This document shows, piece by piece, positions 36,821-45,917 of a stretch of DNA of 64,000 nucleotides (its first letter is position 1; each line of letters begins with the position of its first letter). Origin of the DNA: Chloroflexota bacterium (GTDB lineage: Bacteria > Chloroflexota > UBA11872 > VXOZ01); assembly GCA_012270555.1 (NCBI GenBank), contig JAAXIC010000008.1:110567-174566 (forward strand), in the 5' to 3' direction. The notes beneath the pieces are model-generated. The model saw only the letters and a program-made list of their open reading frames with translations, was not told the origin of the DNA and did no database searches. A program made the translations under genes and the position numbers.

Positions 36821-37038
36821 GACACACTGTTTGCCGTCTTGTATGTGCTTCGGGGTTTCAACATGTCTCTCTTTGTGCTTACCTTGCCCTCAAGGAGAGT
36901 CTGACCTCCCTTAGCGCTTGTTCGCTCTTAGGCAGTGGAGCAGATTAGCTTGCAGCGCGGAATGCAGTTGGGGGTGGCGCAAGCAAGGAATAAGACCGTA
37001 CCGCTAAACTTCACGCAGTATCCAAGATATTTTCCACT

Positions 37039-38316
37039 ATGTTCTATGACGAAGCACGCATATTCGTTAAGGGTGGCAAGGGCGGCGACGGCATGGCCCA
37101 CTTCCACCGTGAGAAATTTCGTCCGCGCGGTGGGCCGGATGGCGGCGACGGCGGTCGCGGCGGCAGCGTCTACCTGGCTGTCGACCCCAGCCTCAACAGC
37201 TTGCTCTTCTTGCACCGCACCCGCCGGTTTGTCGCCGAGGCGGGTAAACCGGGCGGCACGAACCGCAAGCAGGGCGCTGCCGGGAAAGATGTTCAAGCCT
37301 GGGTGCCGCCCGGCACCGTCGTTACCGACGCCGACACAGGGCAGGTCGTCGCTGATCTGCGGCATGGAGATGACCGTCTCTTGGCAGCCAGAGGAGGCCG
37401 GGGCGGTCTGGGCAACGTGCACTTCACTACCTCGACCCGCCAGGCGCCGAACTTCGCGCAAAAGGGAGAACCCCCCGAAGAGCGCTGGCTCAATTTGGAG
37501 TTGCAACTCATTGCCGACGTTGGCATTGTGGGACTGCCGAACGCCGGCAAATCCTCTCTTCTCGCGCGCATCAGCGCAGCCCGCCCCAAGATCGCCGAAT
37601 ACCCTTTCACCACACTGCAACCGGAGCTTGGCGTGGTGCAGCGGGGTAATGCTACCTTGGTGTTTGCCGACATCCCGGGACTCATAGCCGGGGCGCACAC
37701 TGGCGCCGGACTCGGGCACACGTTTCTCCGGCACATTCGGCGCACACGCATATTGCTGCACGTTGTGGATTGCGCCCCGCTTGAAGCCCAAGACCCAGCG
37801 GCCGCCTTCCACCAGATTAACGAAGAGCTTAGGCAGTTCGATCCCACATTGCTGGACAAGCCCCAAATAGTTGCCCTCAATAAGCTTGACGTGACCGAAG
37901 CGCGCACACGCTTCACTGCAACTGAAGCGGCCATTGCCGCCCACGGTCATACGGTGGTGGGCATCTCAGCAGTGACCGGCCAAGGCTTGGATGAACTGCT
38001 CGGCGTAGTCTTCCACGCCTTTCAGGCATTGCCGGCCGCCAAGGAGGAAGCGGTTCCCGTTGATGTACCCGAAGTTGCCATCCCGGTGTCTGATGAGTTT
38101 GCCATTGCACGCAACGGCAATACCTTTGTCGTGACCGGCAAAACGGCGGAACGCCTCGCGGCGATGTCTGACCTGTCCACTCTCGATGGCGTGCTTTACT
38201 TTCAACAAAGGCTGGACCGCATGGGTGTCACGGCGGCGTTGGAGAAAGCCGGCGCGCGCGCCGGCAGCACGGTGGTCGTTGGCACTCTGGAATTGGAGTG
38301 GCAGGCTGATCCGTAG
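37039..38316 (+). CDS. obg: GTPase Obg/CgtA
   Basis: Essential ribosome-assembly GTPase, 425 residues. The Gly-rich Obg domain (1-158) has FVKGGKGGDG and GGPDGGDGGRGG. The GTPase domain has G1 GLPNAGKS (165-172), G3 DIPG (211-214) and G4 NKLD near 284. The C-terminal OCT domain (about 355-425) contains FVVTGKTAERLAAMSDL. The N-terminal MFYDEARIFV marks the start, although no good Shine-Dalgarno precedes it. Confidence 0.96.
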   Translation: MFYDEARIFVKGGKGGDGMAHFHREKFRPRGGPDGGDGGRGGSVYLAVDPSLNSLLFLHRTRRFVAEAGKPGGTNRKQGAAGKDVQAWVPPGTVVTDADTGQVVADLRHGDDRLLAARGGRGGLGNVHFTTSTRQAPNFAQKGEPPEERWLNLELQLIADVGIVGLPNAGKSSLLARISAARPKIAEYPFTTLQPELGVVQRGNATLVFADIPGLIAGAHTGAGLGHTFLRHIRRTRILLHVVDCAPLEAQDPAAAFHQINEELRQFDPTLLDKPQIVALNKLDVTEARTRFTATEAAIAAHGHTVVGISAVTGQGLDELLGVVFHAFQALPAAKEEAVPVDVPEVAIPVSDEFAIARNGNTFVVTGKTAERLAAMSDLSTLDGVLYFQQRLDRMGVTAALEKAGARAGSTVVVGTLELEWQADP

Positions 38317-38486
38317 AACTCCCCGATCCGCTGCTGCTGACGCAACTGGGTATAGAGGTTCCACGACGGCTTGCTGTGTTGGCCGACTTTAGCCAGGCCA
38401 CGTCTTTGCCGCACTGACCCCTAGTCATGCTGCGCTAGCGAAGTCCTCTCCGGATCACCTTCTCTCACTACGATGCCGCCCGTTTC

Positions 38487-38515
38487 TTGAAGAAGAACAC
38501 ATCTCCACTTACAAT
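38487..38515 (+). promoter_or_regulatory. Candidate promoter of the response-regulator gene
   Basis: TTGAAG (38487-38492), a 17-base spacer and TACAAT (38510-38515), 70 bases before the start codon, in the 269-base gap after obg. The rest of that gap shows nothing recognisable. Confidence 0.5.
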
Positions 38516-38585
38516 AGATAGCTGAAAGCACGCAAACGGTAATTGGGCCGCTTAGAACGCTGTTCGCAGTAAGGAAGGACCACCG

Positions 38586-38972
38586 ATGGCGAATGATCTC
38601 GATAGCAAGAAGGTAGTTATCCTCGAGGATGACTCGGAACTCACCGATGCAATTGAACGCCGGTTGCGCGACCACGGCTACCATTCAATCCACCTCCGGC
38701 AAACGCGGGACATCATCAAGTTTCTCAAGGCCGAGAAACCGAAGACGATGATCATGGACGTTGCTCTGACCGATGCGGATGGCATCACGTTGCTCCAGGA
38801 GATCAAGGGCGACTGGGAAGCCAAGAAGACCCACGTCATCGTCATGTCGAATTACTCGACACGGGTTAACTACAAGGTCCGCGACGAAGTTGAGGAGATC
38901 TTCCAAAAGCCTTTTGATGTCGAGACTCTGCTGGAGTCTGTGGACCGCGTGGCTGCCATGGATGACAAGTAA
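38586..38972 (+). CDS. Stand-alone response-regulator receiver domain
   Basis: A 128-residue CheY-like protein with no output domain. Acidic pocket Glu14-Asp15-Asp16, phospho-acceptor Asp58 in IMDVALTDADG, Ser88 in VMSNYS and Lys108 in FQKPFD are all present, so it should be phosphorylatable. No histidine kinase is nearby. Preceded by AAGGAAGGACCACCG. It ends at a long hairpin shared with the opposing pfkB-type gene. Confidence 0.92.
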   Translation: MANDLDSKKVVILEDDSELTDAIERRLRDHGYHSIHLRQTRDIIKFLKAEKPKTMIMDVALTDADGITLLQEIKGDWEAKKTHVIVMSNYSTRVNYKVRDEVEEIFQKPFDVETLLESVDRVAAMDDK

Positions 38973-39012
38973 AGATACGCTGGCCGCGCCAATATCACAC
39001 CGTAACCAAACG

Positions 39013-39055
39013 AGCGCTGTAGCCGAGTGTCATGAAAACACCGCTGCAGCGCTTT
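39013..39055. terminator. Hairpin between convergent response-regulator and sugar-kinase genes
   Basis: AGCGCTG (39013-39019) pairs with CAGCGCT (39047-39053). The inner pairs AGC/GCT and GTGT/ACAC lengthen it to an imperfect stem of about 14 pairs. Short T-run only, so strength is uncertain. Confidence 0.55.
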
Positions 39056-39081
39056 CGCACTTAAACCTACCAAAGCGGCAT

Positions 39082-40077
39082 TCATTCACCGCCAGATGTT
39101 GCTAACAGGCGCTCGATTGCGGTCGTCTGTTTGCCATGGGCGCGCAGAAACGCCGCGACGCGAGATCGTCGCGGCGCGCCTGCAATGGATCCCGTCACCG
39201 TGACCGATAAGGCCCCCGCCGCGTTTGCCCAGAGCGCGGCCGTATCCAGAGATGCCCCGTGCTGCAGCGCCCAGAGGAACGCGGCATCGAAGGTGTCTCC
39301 GGCACCGGTGGCGTCTACCTCCTCGACCGGAAATGAGGGCACTGAGACCTTCCCGCTTTCGCTATATACGGTGCACCCGTCTGCGCCCTGCTTGAGCACC
39401 ACTGCCTCATTCTGCGGTGTCGCACGCAAAGCGGCGCACGCCGCCGCAGTGGTCTCCGACCCTGTAATCAACTGGGCTTCTTCTCCACTGGGAAAGACGA
39501 AACTTGCCAATTCGATAATCGGGGAGACCAGCGCACGTATCTGCTCGGGGCTTGCCAGTTCCGCGCGGATGTTGGGATCCAGGCTCACTCGTCCTCCGGA
39601 TTCCCGCACCAGCCGCGCTACCTGAGTACAGTACTGCCACCACGCGTCATTCATCGCGAGACAGGACCCATTGATGTGCGCCCAAGCGACCTGCTGGAGG
39701 AATGCGGGTTCCGGCAACGGCGGCGGCACGCCGGCGGCCCCGTTGCGCATGTGAAAGAAGAACGACCTGGTACCGTCCGGGTGATTGACGACAAAGGAAG
39801 CGGAGGTCGGCAGGTCCTCGGTCTTCACGACACCCCCGTGCGCTACGCCCTCTTTCGCGAGGAAATCACGGATTGCCCCGCCAAACTCGTCGTTGCCCAC
39901 CGTGCCCAGAAAGGCGCTCCGCCCGCCCAGGCGCGCAACCGCCGTGGCGAATATGAGCGGCGCGCCGCTCGCGAATGGACCGCGATAGGTGCCCTCTTTT
40001 GCCAGAGGAGCATGCGCGCCCACCTGTACGAATTCGGCGAGCGCCTCTCCCATGCTCAGTATCACAGACCGTGACAT
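39082..40077 (-). CDS. PfkB-family carbohydrate kinase
   Basis: A 331-residue ribokinase-fold sugar kinase. LGGRSAFLGTVGNDEFG near 50, substrate segment FFFHMRNGAAG, NPNI-like SLDPNIRAEL and the catalytic VDATGAGDTFDAAF near 265. ATG 40077 has AAGGA upstream. Fructokinase and 2-keto-3-deoxygluconate kinase are both plausible. With the nearby sugar dehydrogenase and isomerase genes, 2-keto-3-deoxy-sugar phosphorylation is an attractive guess. Confidence 0.88.
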   Translation of the reverse strand: MSRSVILSMGEALAEFVQVGAHAPLAKEGTYRGPFASGAPLIFATAVARLGGRSAFLGTVGNDEFGGAIRDFLAKEGVAHGGVVKTEDLPTSASFVVNHPDGTRSFFFHMRNGAAGVPPPLPEPAFLQQVAWAHINGSCLAMNDAWWQYCTQVARLVRESGGRVSLDPNIRAELASPEQIRALVSPIIELASFVFPSGEEAQLITGSETTAAACAALRATPQNEAVVLKQGADGCTVYSESGKVSVPSFPVEEVDATGAGDTFDAAFLWALQHGASLDTAALWANAAGALSVTVTGSIAGAPRRSRVAAFLRAHGKQTTAIERLLATSGGE

Positions 40078-40151
40078 AGTCGGTTCCTTACTCACCAACG
40101 ACTGCTGACTTGTCGCACAGTATACTGTCCAAGAGGTGGCAGAGAAAACCA

Positions 40152-40748
40152 GTGCAAGCAGACAATTGCCCCGTCCAAGACGTTCGCGCCAAGGTGCCGC
40201 GCCGGTTCTGGCACGGCCCGGTGCTGGAGAAAGCGCCAGCCGCTTTAGGCATGGTGCTCGCCTGCCGCGTCGGTGAAACCGTGCAGCGTGGACGCATCGT
40301 CGAGGTAGAAGCCTACGGCGGCAGCGACGATCCAGCCAGTCACGCCTACCGCCGCCAGACGCCGCGCAACGCGGTCATGTTTGAACCCGGGGGTCTCGCG
40401 TACGTCTACTTCGTCTACGGCATGCACCATTGCTTGAACATCGTGACGGGAAGCCAAGGCGAAGCGGCGGCGATTCTCGTGCGTGCCCTTGAACCGCTTG
40501 AGAACATCACCGGACGCACGGACGGCCCAGCGCGACTCTGCGCTGCCTTCCATATCGACCGGCGCTTTAACGGCTTGCCTTTAGACGGCGATATCCTCTG
40601 GCTGGAACAAGGAGATGCGCCGCTGCCGAACGACCGCATTGCCCGCACACCCCGGATCGGCATCAATCCGGCAACGCCCGCCGCGCTGTGGCCCTGGCGC
40701 TTCACCGCCGACCTGCGCGAAAGCACGCGAAAGGGTCCCCGTCGTTAG
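40152..40748 (+). CDS. DNA-3-methyladenine glycosylase (Mpg/AAG family)
   Basis: Excises alkylated purines to begin base-excision repair. About 198 residues: FWHGPVLEKAPAALGMVLA, the catalytic Glu in GRIVEVEAYGG, HAYRRQTPRNAVMFEPGGLA, YVYFVYGMHHCLNIVTG, and the DNA-contact end TPRIGINPA. The start is unsure: GTG 40152 or TTG 40110. It is divergent from the sugar-kinase gene. Confidence 0.92.
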   Translation: MQADNCPVQDVRAKVPRRFWHGPVLEKAPAALGMVLACRVGETVQRGRIVEVEAYGGSDDPASHAYRRQTPRNAVMFEPGGLAYVYFVYGMHHCLNIVTGSQGEAAAILVRALEPLENITGRTDGPARLCAAFHIDRRFNGLPLDGDILWLEQGDAPLPNDRIARTPRIGINPATPAALWPWRFTADLRESTRKGPRR

Positions 40749-40954
40749 CGTTCTGCGCGTGGGCTCATCCGTCCGCACAGAAGCGCAAAGTCGCCGTCAG
40801 TCCACCAAGTATAGCGTTCGATGCGCGCAGTGGTGGGCAAAACACAATTCTCATTGCATGGGCTCCATACTTGCACCAGCTTCTTTCCATCCCTAGAATA
40901 CGGCACAAGCACAACGGACTCTACAGTTCCATCAGGTATCCACAGGAGCAGAGC

Positions 40955-42004
40955 ATGCCAACGTACCGCGTAGGAATTGTTGGCTGCGGCGCGCGGTCGA
41001 CCGCGCATGCCGCAGGCTGGGTGGCGAACGAGGGCGTATCACTTGCGGCTGTCGCCGATCCCATCGAGGAACGGCGGGATGCGCTGGGCGACAAGCACGA
41101 CGTACCGCAGGAACAACGATACCCGGACTTTTCGGACATGCTGGCACAGGCCGAGCTTGATTTCATTTCGCTCTCTACGAAGCCCGAACTACGAGAGCCC
41201 GCCATTATTGCGGCAGTGGAAGCAGGCATTCGGGGCATTCTTTGCGAAAAGCCGATGGCGCTGAGCCTGGGCGAGGCGCGCAGAATCCATGCCGCCTGCG
41301 CTGGAAACGGCGTTCCCTTGGTAATCAACCATCAGAAGCGGCACCTCACCGAGTGGCAACGCCTGACCAAGATGTGCGCCGATGGCGAATTCGGCACGAT
41401 TGAGCGGATCGACGCCTCGTCGTACGGCAATCTGGCGAGTCAAGGTACGCATGTATTGGATATGGTGCTGCAGTTCGGCGGCGACGTGCAGCCGCTGTGG
41501 GCCATCGGTCAGAGCGTCGGCTGGCGCGACTACGTGGGCGCTCACGCCGGACCGCGCTTTACGTTGGGGCAATTCCGCTTCCCCAACGACATTACAGCCT
41601 ACGTGCAGATGGGCGATGAAGCTCCCCAATTGCTGGGGCGGGAAGACTCCTGGATGCGCTTGCAACTCCGCGTGTGGGGCACGCGCGGCCGCGGTCAAGT
41701 CGACCTACCCATCGGCACCCGCGCGTGGCGGGTTGGCGAGAGTGAACCGACGAGCTGGCCGGAGTGCTGGACCGATGCGGAAAACCTGGGCAGCGCGCAG
41801 GCGGGTCTCTCCGGCTCAGTCATTCGCGCCGCTGAAGACTCCAGTTACGATCCGCCTGCGGGCGGCATTCGTCCGCTCTATAGCTTTGAAATGCTCGAAG
41901 CCCTGTGCGCCTCCACGGAGACGCAGGAAATCGTGACGTGGCCGTTGCCGGCGTGGGACCACTCGCCCATGCAGAATCTGAAACCGGTGGACGCTCATGT
42001 TTGA
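40955..42004 (+). CDS. Gfo/Idh/MocA-family oxidoreductase
   Basis: A 349-residue NAD(P)-dependent dehydrogenase: YRVGIVGCGARSTAHAAGW at the N-terminus, the classic EKPMALSLGEA near 96, and NHQKRH near 123. ATG 40955 has AGGAG six bases upstream. Its last eight bases overlap the TIM-barrel gene, so the pair probably acts in one pathway, for example oxidising an inositol or sugar and then isomerising it. The substrate is open. Confidence 0.9.
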   Translation: MPTYRVGIVGCGARSTAHAAGWVANEGVSLAAVADPIEERRDALGDKHDVPQEQRYPDFSDMLAQAELDFISLSTKPELREPAIIAAVEAGIRGILCEKPMALSLGEARRIHAACAGNGVPLVINHQKRHLTEWQRLTKMCADGEFGTIERIDASSYGNLASQGTHVLDMVLQFGGDVQPLWAIGQSVGWRDYVGAHAGPRFTLGQFRFPNDITAYVQMGDEAPQLLGREDSWMRLQLRVWGTRGRGQVDLPIGTRAWRVGESEPTSWPECWTDAENLGSAQAGLSGSVIRAAEDSSYDPPAGGIRPLYSFEMLEALCASTETQEIVTWPLPAWDHSPMQNLKPVDAHV

Positions 42005-42794
42005 TTACTTTGCTTCAAGCGTGGCCTTTGCCGAGCGCTCTTTCGCGGAAGCGTGCGCCGCGCTCCGGGAAGTGGGAGTAAATGAAGTCGACATCTGGTC
42101 CGTGCCGAATTGGTGTGCGCACCTGCCGCCGGAAGACACCAAGCCGGACCTCGAGGCCGTCAAGCGCACGTTAGACGAACACCAGCTCTCGTGCCGGGCA
42201 ATCTCGGCCTACGGCAAGGATTCTGACGAGATGCTGCTGGCGCGGCTGGAACACCTGGCCGAACTGGGCGGCAAGATGCTCGTGCGCGGCAGCGGCCCGG
42301 ATGAGATGACGGTAAAGGAGTTCGCGGACGGGTTCCTGCCGTTCGTGCGGCGTGCGGAAGAACTCGGTGTGCAGATCGCTATCGAGAACCATCGCGGCCA
42401 CGTTGTCAACACGATAGCCTCCATGCGGGAACTCCTGGCGCGCGTGGAGAGCCCGGCGCTGGGTATCGCATTCGCGCCGATCCACGTCCACATGGCAAAG
42501 GAAGACATTCCTGAAGCCATTCACGCCGTTGCCGGCCGTATTGCGCTCTGCTATGCCTGGGACTGGGGGCCAAGCGCCGACAAGTTTTGGAAAGACCCCC
42601 AAGAACAGGTGCCGGGCACCGGCGTCATCGACTTCCACGCCATGTTCGGCGCGCTACGGGACGTTGGCTATGACGACCCTCTTTGCATTTTCGCCCACGG
42701 TTTGGAGTACGAGCGCACGTCGGACGCCATCGTGGCGCTCCGGGCCGGTCGTGATTACTGCCGGCAGGTGGAGCGCGACATCGGTCTGCGCTAG
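41997..42794 (+). CDS. Xylose-isomerase-like TIM-barrel protein (sugar phosphate isomerase/epimerase)
   Basis: A 265-residue AP-endonuclease-2-like barrel. Probable metal ligands are the Glu in IAIENHRGH near 128, the His in FAPIHVHMAK, the Asp in YAWDWG and a C-terminal Asp/Glu. ATG overlaps the preceding dehydrogenase gene (ATGTTTGA), indicating coupled translation. Such proteins act as sugar isomerases, epimerases or dehydratases in inositol and sugar catabolism. It resembles but is clearly different from the protein at 45076-45867. Confidence 0.88.
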   Translation: MFDYFASSVAFAERSFAEACAALREVGVNEVDIWSVPNWCAHLPPEDTKPDLEAVKRTLDEHQLSCRAISAYGKDSDEMLLARLEHLAELGGKMLVRGSGPDEMTVKEFADGFLPFVRRAEELGVQIAIENHRGHVVNTIASMRELLARVESPALGIAFAPIHVHMAKEDIPEAIHAVAGRIALCYAWDWGPSADKFWKDPQEQVPGTGVIDFHAMFGALRDVGYDDPLCIFAHGLEYERTSDAIVALRAGRDYCRQVERDIGLR

Positions 42795-42914
42795 CTACCC
42801 ACTGGGGTCTCACGCGACGGGGAGTTGAGAGGGGCGCATCCGCTCGCGCGGCTGGGTTCTTTGCGTTTCGCTTTGCTTGCGGCGAGAAACCCCCGAACAC
42901 AGGACTCTTTAGCC

Positions 42915-43949
42915 TTACTGCAACGGCAGGCTGATTCCTAGTTGCTCTGCAAGCTCTTGCATCGGGTCCCACACGATGCGCGACAGAGCATGGGTGCCGC
43001 GGGCGCGGGCCTCTCGCTCTAAACGTCCGGCGCGTTCCCCGGGATAGTAGATCTCCTCCACGCCGGGCCGGCGCGGCGACGCCTTGATTCTGCTCACGTA
43101 TTCGGTCATGCGTTGTGCAAATTCGGGATGCGCCATAAACAAGCTGGGGTCCATGACCAGGAGAAAGTGCCCAACTCGCCTATCGTGCCCTCTGTCAGGC
43201 CCAAAGTCCCCGCCGGTGAGCACGCTGCCCAGGACATCGGAGACCATCGCTAGCCCGTAGCCTTTGTGATCGCCGAGCGGGACCAGCGTGCCCTCCAACG
43301 CCGCTTGCGGGTCCGTCGTCGGATTGCCATCCTTATCCAGCGCCCAGCCATCGGGAAGCGGAGTGTCCGCCGCCGCGTGCATGCGGACCTTGGCAAATGA
43401 CGCGGAGGGCGCAATGTCGAGCACCAGCGGATCCCTATCTCCCACGGGAATGCCAAACGCCCAGGGATTGTTGCCCAGGACGCGGCCCAAGCCTCCGGTG
43501 GGTGACATGATCGCCTGTGCCACCGAGGTGCAGATGGCAATGTATCCCTGCCGGGCAGCGCGCAGCACGTAGTGCGCGGGTATAAAGAGATGGCTTGAAT
43601 TGTAGACGCCGGCCACGCCAATGCCGCTCGTGCCTGCCTTGATGAGACAGCGCTCCAACGCCCGCGTCGCGGCGATGCCGCCAAAGCCGTAATCGGCGTC
43701 CACCAACACACTTACGGGCGACTCCCGTAACATGCGGACCTTGGGCTTGGCGTTGATCGTTCCCGCTCTCACCCGTGGCGCGTAGTAGGCCACAAGCCGC
43801 ACCCCGTGACTGGCGTGGCCCCGCAACTCCGCTTCCACCAATATCCCCGCCAATAATTCTGCGTTGCTGTGCGCTACACCAAGAGCCGCGAAAGCTGCGG
43901 CGCAGAACGCCTCCAGGTCTTCAATTGCGATTGTGCGTTCGTCACTCAT
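42915..43949 (-). CDS. LDH2/malate dehydrogenase-family oxidoreductase
   Basis: A 344-residue NAD(P)-dependent 2-hydroxy-acid dehydrogenase of the Ldh2/YlbC family. The catalytic region has ELRGHASHGV near 42 and HLFIPAHYVL, and the cofactor loop PLGDHKGYGLAMV near 226. Possible substrates are malate, lactate, ureidoglycolate or sulfolactate. ATG 43949 has AAGGA upstream. It converges on the TIM-barrel gene. Together with the LarA-like racemase it indicates 2-hydroxy-acid metabolism. Confidence 0.9.
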   Translation of the reverse strand: MSDERTIAIEDLEAFCAAAFAALGVAHSNAELLAGILVEAELRGHASHGVRLVAYYAPRVRAGTINAKPKVRMLRESPVSVLVDADYGFGGIAATRALERCLIKAGTSGIGVAGVYNSSHLFIPAHYVLRAARQGYIAICTSVAQAIMSPTGGLGRVLGNNPWAFGIPVGDRDPLVLDIAPSASFAKVRMHAAADTPLPDGWALDKDGNPTTDPQAALEGTLVPLGDHKGYGLAMVSDVLGSVLTGGDFGPDRGHDRRVGHFLLVMDPSLFMAHPEFAQRMTEYVSRIKASPRRPGVEEIYYPGERAGRLEREARARGTHALSRIVWDPMQELAEQLGISLPLQ

Positions 43950-44221
43950 GGCTCAGTCCTTACTCATTGATTTAATGCAGAGTACTGTTCTCGAAGAAAG
44001 CGCCGCAATTAGATTGAGTTCGCGCGAGATCGATTGTCCTTTGCTTGTGGCTGCCTTACCGTTTCTGTACCAGTGGATCGCGAAACAACGCTAGCGACGC
44101 TACTACGCGGATCAGATTAAGCCTGCGGCACTTTCAAGCCTTCCACGCGCCACCTCAATTAACCAACCTAATCTCAAAACCAAGGGCGACCTGCCACGAA
44201 TATATTGGGTCGGTGGTTATT

Positions 44222-44977
44222 TCACGGCATCAGAACGCCGCCGTCCACGTTGATGATCTGACCGGTCATATAGGCGCTCTGGTCTGAGCACAAGAAGACT
44301 GCCGCCTCAGCAATGTCTTCCACCGAGCCGATGCGCTCTAACGGGATGTGCGGCAAGACTTTACGCTTCCAGTTTTCCGGTAGTACCGTCTTGCCGGAGT
44401 CAATGATGCCGGGAGCGATGCAGTTCACCCTGATAGCCGGGGCCCACTCCTGGGCCAAGCGCTTTGTGAGCATCACCAAGGCGGCCTTGGCGGTTGCGTA
44501 ATGGGCTCCGGTCTCGTATGCCGGATGGGGGCTGAGGCCGCCGCCGGAAGCGATGTTGAGCATCACGCCGCTCTGCCGCCCCAGCATTACACGGGCGGCT
44601 GCCTGGCAAAGCAAGAACGGGCTTTGCAGGTTGATCGTATGGACGCGCTGCCAGTCCTGGGGAGTAATCTCCATTGTCGGCTTCGCGGAGAACACGCCGG
44701 CATTGTTGACGAGGATATCTATCCTCCCAAATGCCTCGAGCGCGGCCGCTACGATCTCTTGGGCCGCCGACGTTTGCCCCAAGTCAGCCCGCACGAGCAT
44801 CGCCTGAACTCCCTGCGACTCGATTAGTCCACGCACCTCATCGGCGTCTTGCGCGGATGCATTGTAGTGCAGCACAATGTGGCAGCCATTGCGGGCCAGG
44901 GCCAAGGCAATGGCCCGGCCAATGCCACGTGCCGCGCCGGTGACAATGGCCACTCTTCCCGCCAAACTCTCCGTCAT
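44222..44977 (-). CDS. Short-chain dehydrogenase/reductase (FabG-like)
   Basis: A 251-residue classical SDR: TGAARGIGRAIA (cofactor), NNAGVFSAKP, a catalytic Ser in LNIASGGG, YATAK (Tyr/Lys pair) and the C-terminal MTGQIINVDGG. It may act on a sugar, keto acid or acyl substrate. No partner gene on its strand; the TIM-barrel gene at 45076 is transcribed divergently, with a 98-base shared upstream region. Confidence 0.92.
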   Translation of the reverse strand: MTESLAGRVAIVTGAARGIGRAIALALARNGCHIVLHYNASAQDADEVRGLIESQGVQAMLVRADLGQTSAAQEIVAAALEAFGRIDILVNNAGVFSAKPTMEITPQDWQRVHTINLQSPFLLCQAAARVMLGRQSGVMLNIASGGGLSPHPAYETGAHYATAKAALVMLTKRLAQEWAPAIRVNCIAPGIIDSGKTVLPENWKRKVLPHIPLERIGSVEDIAEAAVFLCSDQSAYMTGQIINVDGGVLMP

Positions 44978-45075
44978 TGCTCCAATTGCTCCAAGCCACC
45001 CGACCTGCTACACTACGTGCCCAAAGTTGCCGCAGTTCAATCTACGGCTGTTCCCCAACGTGAGGAGAAAAACTC

Positions 45076-45867
45076 GTGCTGCTCGCAGTCTCGGAAAACA
45101 TGATACCTGGCGCAGGCTATGGGGAGAAACTCCGCTTTCTGCGCGACCACGGCTATGACGGCATTGAGCTCTTTCCTGACATCGCCGCTCAGGAGACCGC
45201 TGAACTCAAGCAGGCCATGACAGAGACGGGCATTGCTGCGCCAAGTATGCGCGGCCGGACGCGCGACTTGCTGGCTGCCGACCCGGCGGCACGCCAGGCC
45301 CAAATCGAAAGCCTGAAGGGCGTGTGCGCCCTGGCCGAGGATTTTGGCGTAAGGGCAATCATCATCGTCCCGGTCTTCGGCGGGCCCAATGTGCCCGACT
45401 TGACGCCCTGGCGTTCTGCAATCGAGTTGGAAGAGGCCCTGCTGGACTCGGTCCTGCCCACAATCGGGGATATTGCCGCAGATCACGGTGTGACACTCGT
45501 AATGGAGCCGCTCAACCGCTACGAGACCCACTTCCTGAATACATTGGCGCACGGCGCGGCGATTTGCCAGCGCGTCGGCCATCCGAACGTGCGGGTCATG
45601 GCGGATTTCTTCCACATGCACATCGAAGAGGCGGACATCGCCGCCAGCCTTGCCGACAACCTCTCCTACGTCAACCACGTACACCTGGCAGATAGCAATC
45701 GCGACCTGCCCGGCTGCGGGCATATGGACTTTGCTCCCGCGTTCCGCGTGCTCAAGCAAAGTGGGTTCAGCGGCGCATTCGCCCTAGAGTGCCCGCGCCG
45801 GGGGACTGCGGACTTCGGCTTCAAAGAGTGCGCCGCGTATCTGCGCGAGACTTGGCAAGAGGCCTAG
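45076..45867 (+). CDS. Hydroxypyruvate-isomerase-like TIM-barrel protein
   Basis: A 263-residue barrel of the sugar-phosphate isomerase/epimerase (AP endonuclease 2) family. Metal ligands: Glu in VMEPLNRYE near 140, Asp-His in VMADFFHMHIEE near 175, the His-Asp in VHLADSN near 200, and Glu in FALECPRRG near 236. Start GTG has GAGGAG eight bases upstream. The arrangement resembles D-tagatose 3-epimerase and hydroxypyruvate isomerase, but the substrate is not determined. Confidence 0.88.
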   Translation: MLLAVSENMIPGAGYGEKLRFLRDHGYDGIELFPDIAAQETAELKQAMTETGIAAPSMRGRTRDLLAADPAARQAQIESLKGVCALAEDFGVRAIIIVPVFGGPNVPDLTPWRSAIELEEALLDSVLPTIGDIAADHGVTLVMEPLNRYETHFLNTLAHGAAICQRVGHPNVRVMADFFHMHIEEADIAASLADNLSYVNHVHLADSNRDLPGCGHMDFAPAFRVLKQSGFSGAFALECPRRGTADFGFKECAAYLRETWQEA

Positions 45868-45885
45868 ACACATAGCGGCTGAGAG

Positions 45886-45906
45886 GGCTCTCTGCTCTAG
45901 AGAGCC
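45886..45906. terminator. Hairpin between convergent genes
   Basis: GGCTCTCT (45886-45893), loop GCTCT, AGAGAGCC (45899-45906). A perfect eight-pair stem midway between the end of the TIM-barrel gene and the end of the opposing sigma-like gene. No T-run follows on either strand. Confidence 0.5.
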
Positions 45907-45917
45907 TCGGCAGCAGT

